Below are positions 33,146 through 35,836 of a DNA stretch of 35,836 nt, piece after piece (within the stretch, counting starts at the first letter, position 1; each line of letters begins with the position of its first letter). The notes beneath the pieces were generated by a model. It was not told where the DNA came from. It was given only the letters and a program-made list of their open reading frames with translations, and did not search any database. Both the position numbers and the translations under genes were made by a program. This DNA is from an uncultured Clostridia bacterium. Lineage in GTDB: Bacteria; Bacillota; Clostridia; TANB77; CAG-508. The stretch covers positions 1 to 35,836 of the forward strand of contig CAKPHJ010000014.1 in NCBI GenBank assembly GCA_934157205.1, written 5' to 3'.

Positions 33146-35836
33146 TTATTCATACACATATGCAATTGATAAATCTGCATTTGCTTCATATCCTGAAATA
33201 TCCCATATAATTTTCTTTTCTACACTGTTATATGTTACTTCTTTTGGTAATGTATTTAATGCATATTCTTTACCATTAATTGTTACTTTTTTATTTGGAT
33301 CTAATGCTTTTTCAAGATTTATTACTATTATACCATCTTCACTTATAAGTTCTGATGTTTCAGGTTTTTCACTTACGTTTTTAGTTATAGCTTCAAATGA
33401 ATTTATTAATTCTTGTTGGTTTTCTGCTGTATATGTTAATGATTTATTGTCTTTAACTGATGCCATATCTTTCATTAATTGTTTTCCTGAATCATCCATT
33501 GAAAATCCTATAGTATATAATGTTGCCTTTTGTTTTAAATTGCTAGCTACTGTTTTTGCTCTTTCAAAGGTATCACCTGTATAGTCTGTATCTGGTTTTC
33601 CATCTCCTAATAATATTACAACATTATTATTTTCTTTGTTTGTAAAATTATTTAATTCTGCATTTGCTAAATTTAAACCTGCTGAAATGTCTGTTGACAT
33701 ATAATTTGGTATTTCAATACTATCTATTTTATTTAACTGCTCTTGATAGTTTCCACTATTTATTATTGAATACAATTTTGTTCCAACTATTTCTTTTTGT
33801 TTATTAGTTAAATTAGGTTTATTATACCTATCATAATATGTGTCTACATAACGTTTATAATCTGCATATGATCCCCAGTTAAATGTTACTACTCTTATTT
33901 CTACATCTTTACCATTTCCATTTTTGTATATTTCTTCTACAAATTTTCTAAGTGCATTTTTTGCTGAAGAAAGTTTTGAATTATCATTCATACTTGATGA
34001 TAAATCAAGTGCAACAACAATATTTGTTGATGTTATTGTTTGTTCATATTTCTTTGAAATAATTTTTTTCTCTACTTTATTTGTTGTTTCATCTGTTGTT
34101 TCATTATTTCCTCCAATAACTGTAGCTAAATTTTTAATTGTTGTACCTGCTTTAGCAGTTACTTTTACTGTAAATTCAATTACAGCTTCATTGCCTCCTG
34201 CAACTTTTACCTCTACTCCTTTAGCTAATTCGTCAACTGTTATTTTTCTTGTTGTTTTTCCTTCAATTGTAGTTGTTTCTGTTACTGTAATTACTGTTGG
34301 TGCTGAAACATATCCTTTTTCTATTGCTTCTTTTAGTTTGCTATCTGTTATTGTAACTTTTCCATCTTTTAATGATGTATTACTTGCTTTTATTGTATAT
34401 TTAATTTCATCATTATATAATAGTTTTTTGTCTTTTGGTTGACTACTTGTTTTTGTTACATCAATACTTGGTTTTTCATCTTTTTCTGTAATAATATCAT
34501 TATCTTGACTTGGTGTAACTTCTTCGTTGTCATATTTTGCAGATACATGTGCAATATTTTCAATTGTATTTATGTTGTCATTAATATCTTTTTTAGTAAC
34601 TGTGTATTTTACTTGAATTGTTTTTGTTTCTCCTGGTTTTAATGTTATTCCATTTCCTTGTGCATCTAAAATATCTGAAAATTCTTTGTCATAAGTAACA
34701 GTTCTGTCATCAAAAACTTTAACATTATTTATTGTGACATCTCCTGTATTTGTTACTTTTAATTCATAAGTAATTACATCTCCAACTGTTGCTTTTATGT
34801 CTGCAACATCTTTTCCATCAATTTTTATTCTGTCATTATCTTTTATTTCTTTTTCATTTATTTTTATTGAAGTTTTTTCTATTGCAACTGATGGTACATG
34901 AGCTACATTTATTTCTTCAGTTGGTTTTTCTGTATTTGTTTTATCTGCAGATACAGTAGCTTCATTTTTTAGTTTGCTTACATCTTGAATGTCTTCATTA
35001 TTTTCTAATTTATATGTTACTTGAACTTTTACTGTTTTTCCTGGTTTTAACTTTCCTGTTAATCCTTGAACCAAATTGCTATTAGCATCATATTCTTTAT
35101 ATTCTATAGCATTTGTATTCATAGTTTCTGGTGCTATAACATTTGTTAATGTTACTTTTTTATTGTCTTTTATTACAATGTTTTCTAAGTCTGTATTTCC
35201 TTCATTTTTCATTGTAATTTCATATTTTACTATATCACCCACACTTACAGAGAATGTGTCTGGATTTACTTCTACGAAAGCTCCTGTTTGATTATCTTTT
35301 ACTTTTACTCCAATAATTTCTTTTGTTCCAGATACATAATAAACATCACGTTTATTTGTAATATTAATTATGTTTTTATTATTTTCTTCTGTTTCATAAC
35401 TTGGTTCATATCCTGTTACTTGTGATTCAACAACTGTATATATAATTTCTTTTCCGCTTTCATCGTATTTTGCTAAACCATTAAATTCATATTTCCAGTT
35501 GTCTTCGGCTTTAATTTCTTGTTCTTTTCCTTCAACTATTGTTTGAGTTCCATTTTCCATTATTCTCATTAAAATTACTTTTATTGAAGTTGGTCTTTTT
35601 CTATCAATATTTTCTGAATCATCCCAATTTTTTATTCCAGAAATACTTGTTGTATCATCTACTTTAGTTGGATCAAATGTGTTTACAAATTTGATTATTC
35701 CATTTTCTATTGTTTGTTCTTGTTTGTAATATTTGCCTAATTTTGCTTGATCTTCTTCATTTGCTCCTACTTCTTTTACTTTGTATTCTATTTCTTTTCC
35801 TGTTTCATCATATTTTGCTAAATCTGTAAATTCTGC
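33146..35836 (-). CDS. Large surface protein with CnaB, DUF11-type repeats and vWA domain (5' end outside window)
   Basis: The frame is open from the window edge (35836), so the N-terminus is missing; 896 residues are visible. CnaB-type repeats come first (AEFTDLAKYDETGKEIEYKV; SGIKNWDDSENIDRKRPTS; WKYEFNGLAKYDESGKEIIY; about 35330-35836). Three DUF11-like repeats follow (KYEITMKNEGNTDLENIVIK; TYELKVTNTGDVTINNVKVF; KYTIKASNTSLKDGKVTITD). A von Willebrand A domain comes last (about 33370-34020), with an intact MIDAS: DLSSS, a Thr in MSTDISAGL and LLGDGKPD. A roughly 75-residue tail ends ISGYEANADLSIAYVYE. No LPXTG sorting signal or terminal membrane segment is present, unusual for such an adhesin. 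Function is probably adhesion or surface assembly. Confidence 0.88.
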   Translation of the reverse strand, partial: AEFTDLAKYDETGKEIEYKVKEVGANEEDQAKLGKYYKQEQTIENGIIKFVNTFDPTKVDDTTSISGIKNWDDSENIDRKRPTSIKVILMRIMENGTQTIVEGKEQEIKAEDNWKYEFNGLAKYDESGKEIIYTVVESQVTGYEPSYETEENNKNIINITNKRDVYYVSGTKEIIGVKVKDNQTGAFVEVNPDTFSVSVGDIVKYEITMKNEGNTDLENIVIKDNKKVTLTNVIAPETMNTNAIEYKEYDANSNLVQGLTGKLKPGKTVKVQVTYKLENNEDIQDVSKLKNEATVSADKTNTEKPTEEINVAHVPSVAIEKTSIKINEKEIKDNDRIKIDGKDVADIKATVGDVITYELKVTNTGDVTINNVKVFDDRTVTYDKEFSDILDAQGNGITLKPGETKTIQVKYTVTKKDINDNINTIENIAHVSAKYDNEEVTPSQDNDIITEKDEKPSIDVTKTSSQPKDKKLLYNDEIKYTIKASNTSLKDGKVTITDSKLKEAIEKGYVSAPTVITVTETTTIEGKTTRKITVDELAKGVEVKVAGGNEAVIEFTVKVTAKAGTTIKNLATVIGGNNETTDETTNKVEKKIISKKYEQTITSTNIVVALDLSSSMNDNSKLSSAKNALRKFVEEIYKNGNGKDVEIRVVTFNWGSYADYKRYVDTYYDRYNKPNLTNKQKEIVGTKLYSIINSGNYQEQLNKIDSIEIPNYMSTDISAGLNLANAELNNFTNKENNNVVILLGDGKPDTDYTGDTFERAKTVASNLKQKATLYTIGFSMDDSGKQLMKDMASVKDNKSLTYTAENQQELINSFEAITKNVSEKPETSELISEDGIIVINLEKALDPNKKVTINGKEYALNTLPKEVTYNSVEKKIIWDISGYEANADLSIAYVYE

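Noticed and set aside
33924..35291. Several open frames on the plus strand across the surface protein gene
   Set aside because: They are antisense shadows: hydrophobic, Ser/Val/Phe-rich translations without ribosome sites, opposite a clear coding frame.
1..35836. CRISPR array or long tandem repeats
   Set aside because: No regularly spaced direct repeats were seen on reading either strand.

Overview
The window looks like chromosome of a very AT-rich, low-GC Gram-positive bacterium (Bacillota, probably an uncultured gut Clostridia lineage). The reasons are strong AGGAGG ribosome binding sites, TTGACA/TATAAT promoters with 17-base spacers, rho-independent terminators after most genes, standard codon use with TGG for Trp, and families typical of gut Firmicutes (DUF975, YkpA-type ABC-F, CnaB/vWA surface protein, oleate hydratase). 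Species cannot be fixed from the sequence alone.

Bases 1-9,900 are accessory DNA in decay. They hold a predicted EndA-type nuclease preceded by an acidic partner ORF, a small zinc-ribbon protein, a broken AlbA/Schlafen-type ATP-binding gene, a two-TM protein, and a self-contained cassette of about 50% G+C with its own promoter and terminator. They also hold remnants of mobilizable elements: a truncated, frameshifted MobA/VirD2-type relaxase, then a MobV (Pre/Mob) relaxase with a one-base frameshift, a TnpV gene with an internal stop, and a probable oriT hairpin. Between the two relaxases lies a 5'-truncated protein with two RxxxxH (HEPN) motifs. Two tRNA genes, Pro(TGG) and Arg(ACG), follow at 9.9-10.3 kb.

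Bases 10,400-18,460 carry a TetR regulator with ohyA (oleate hydratase), then a leftward series: an adenosine-deaminase-like protein with a C-terminal Rossmann/SLOG-like domain, an HtrA protease, and an acyl-CoA synthetase broken by one extra base.

Bases 18,460-27,100 are the most interesting part. A monomodular nonribosomal peptide synthetase (condensation, adenylation, carrier, terminal reductase) is followed after 11 bases by a six-TM sensor histidine kinase. An HD-GYP response regulator (c-di-GMP phosphodiesterase) and a DUF975 membrane protein come next. The synthetase promoter is back-to-back with that of the acyl-CoA synthetase. My inference is an N-acyl amino-aldehyde pathway coupled to a two-component/c-di-GMP circuit, possibly a signal or protease inhibitor that its own producer senses.

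Bases 27,100-35,836 are mostly housekeeping: tex, an ABC-F protein and corA. They also hold an unannotated 55-residue protein with its own consensus promoter and terminator, a membrane-anchored FxLYD-like protein, and the 3' part of a large CnaB/DUF11/vWA surface protein that runs off the window end.
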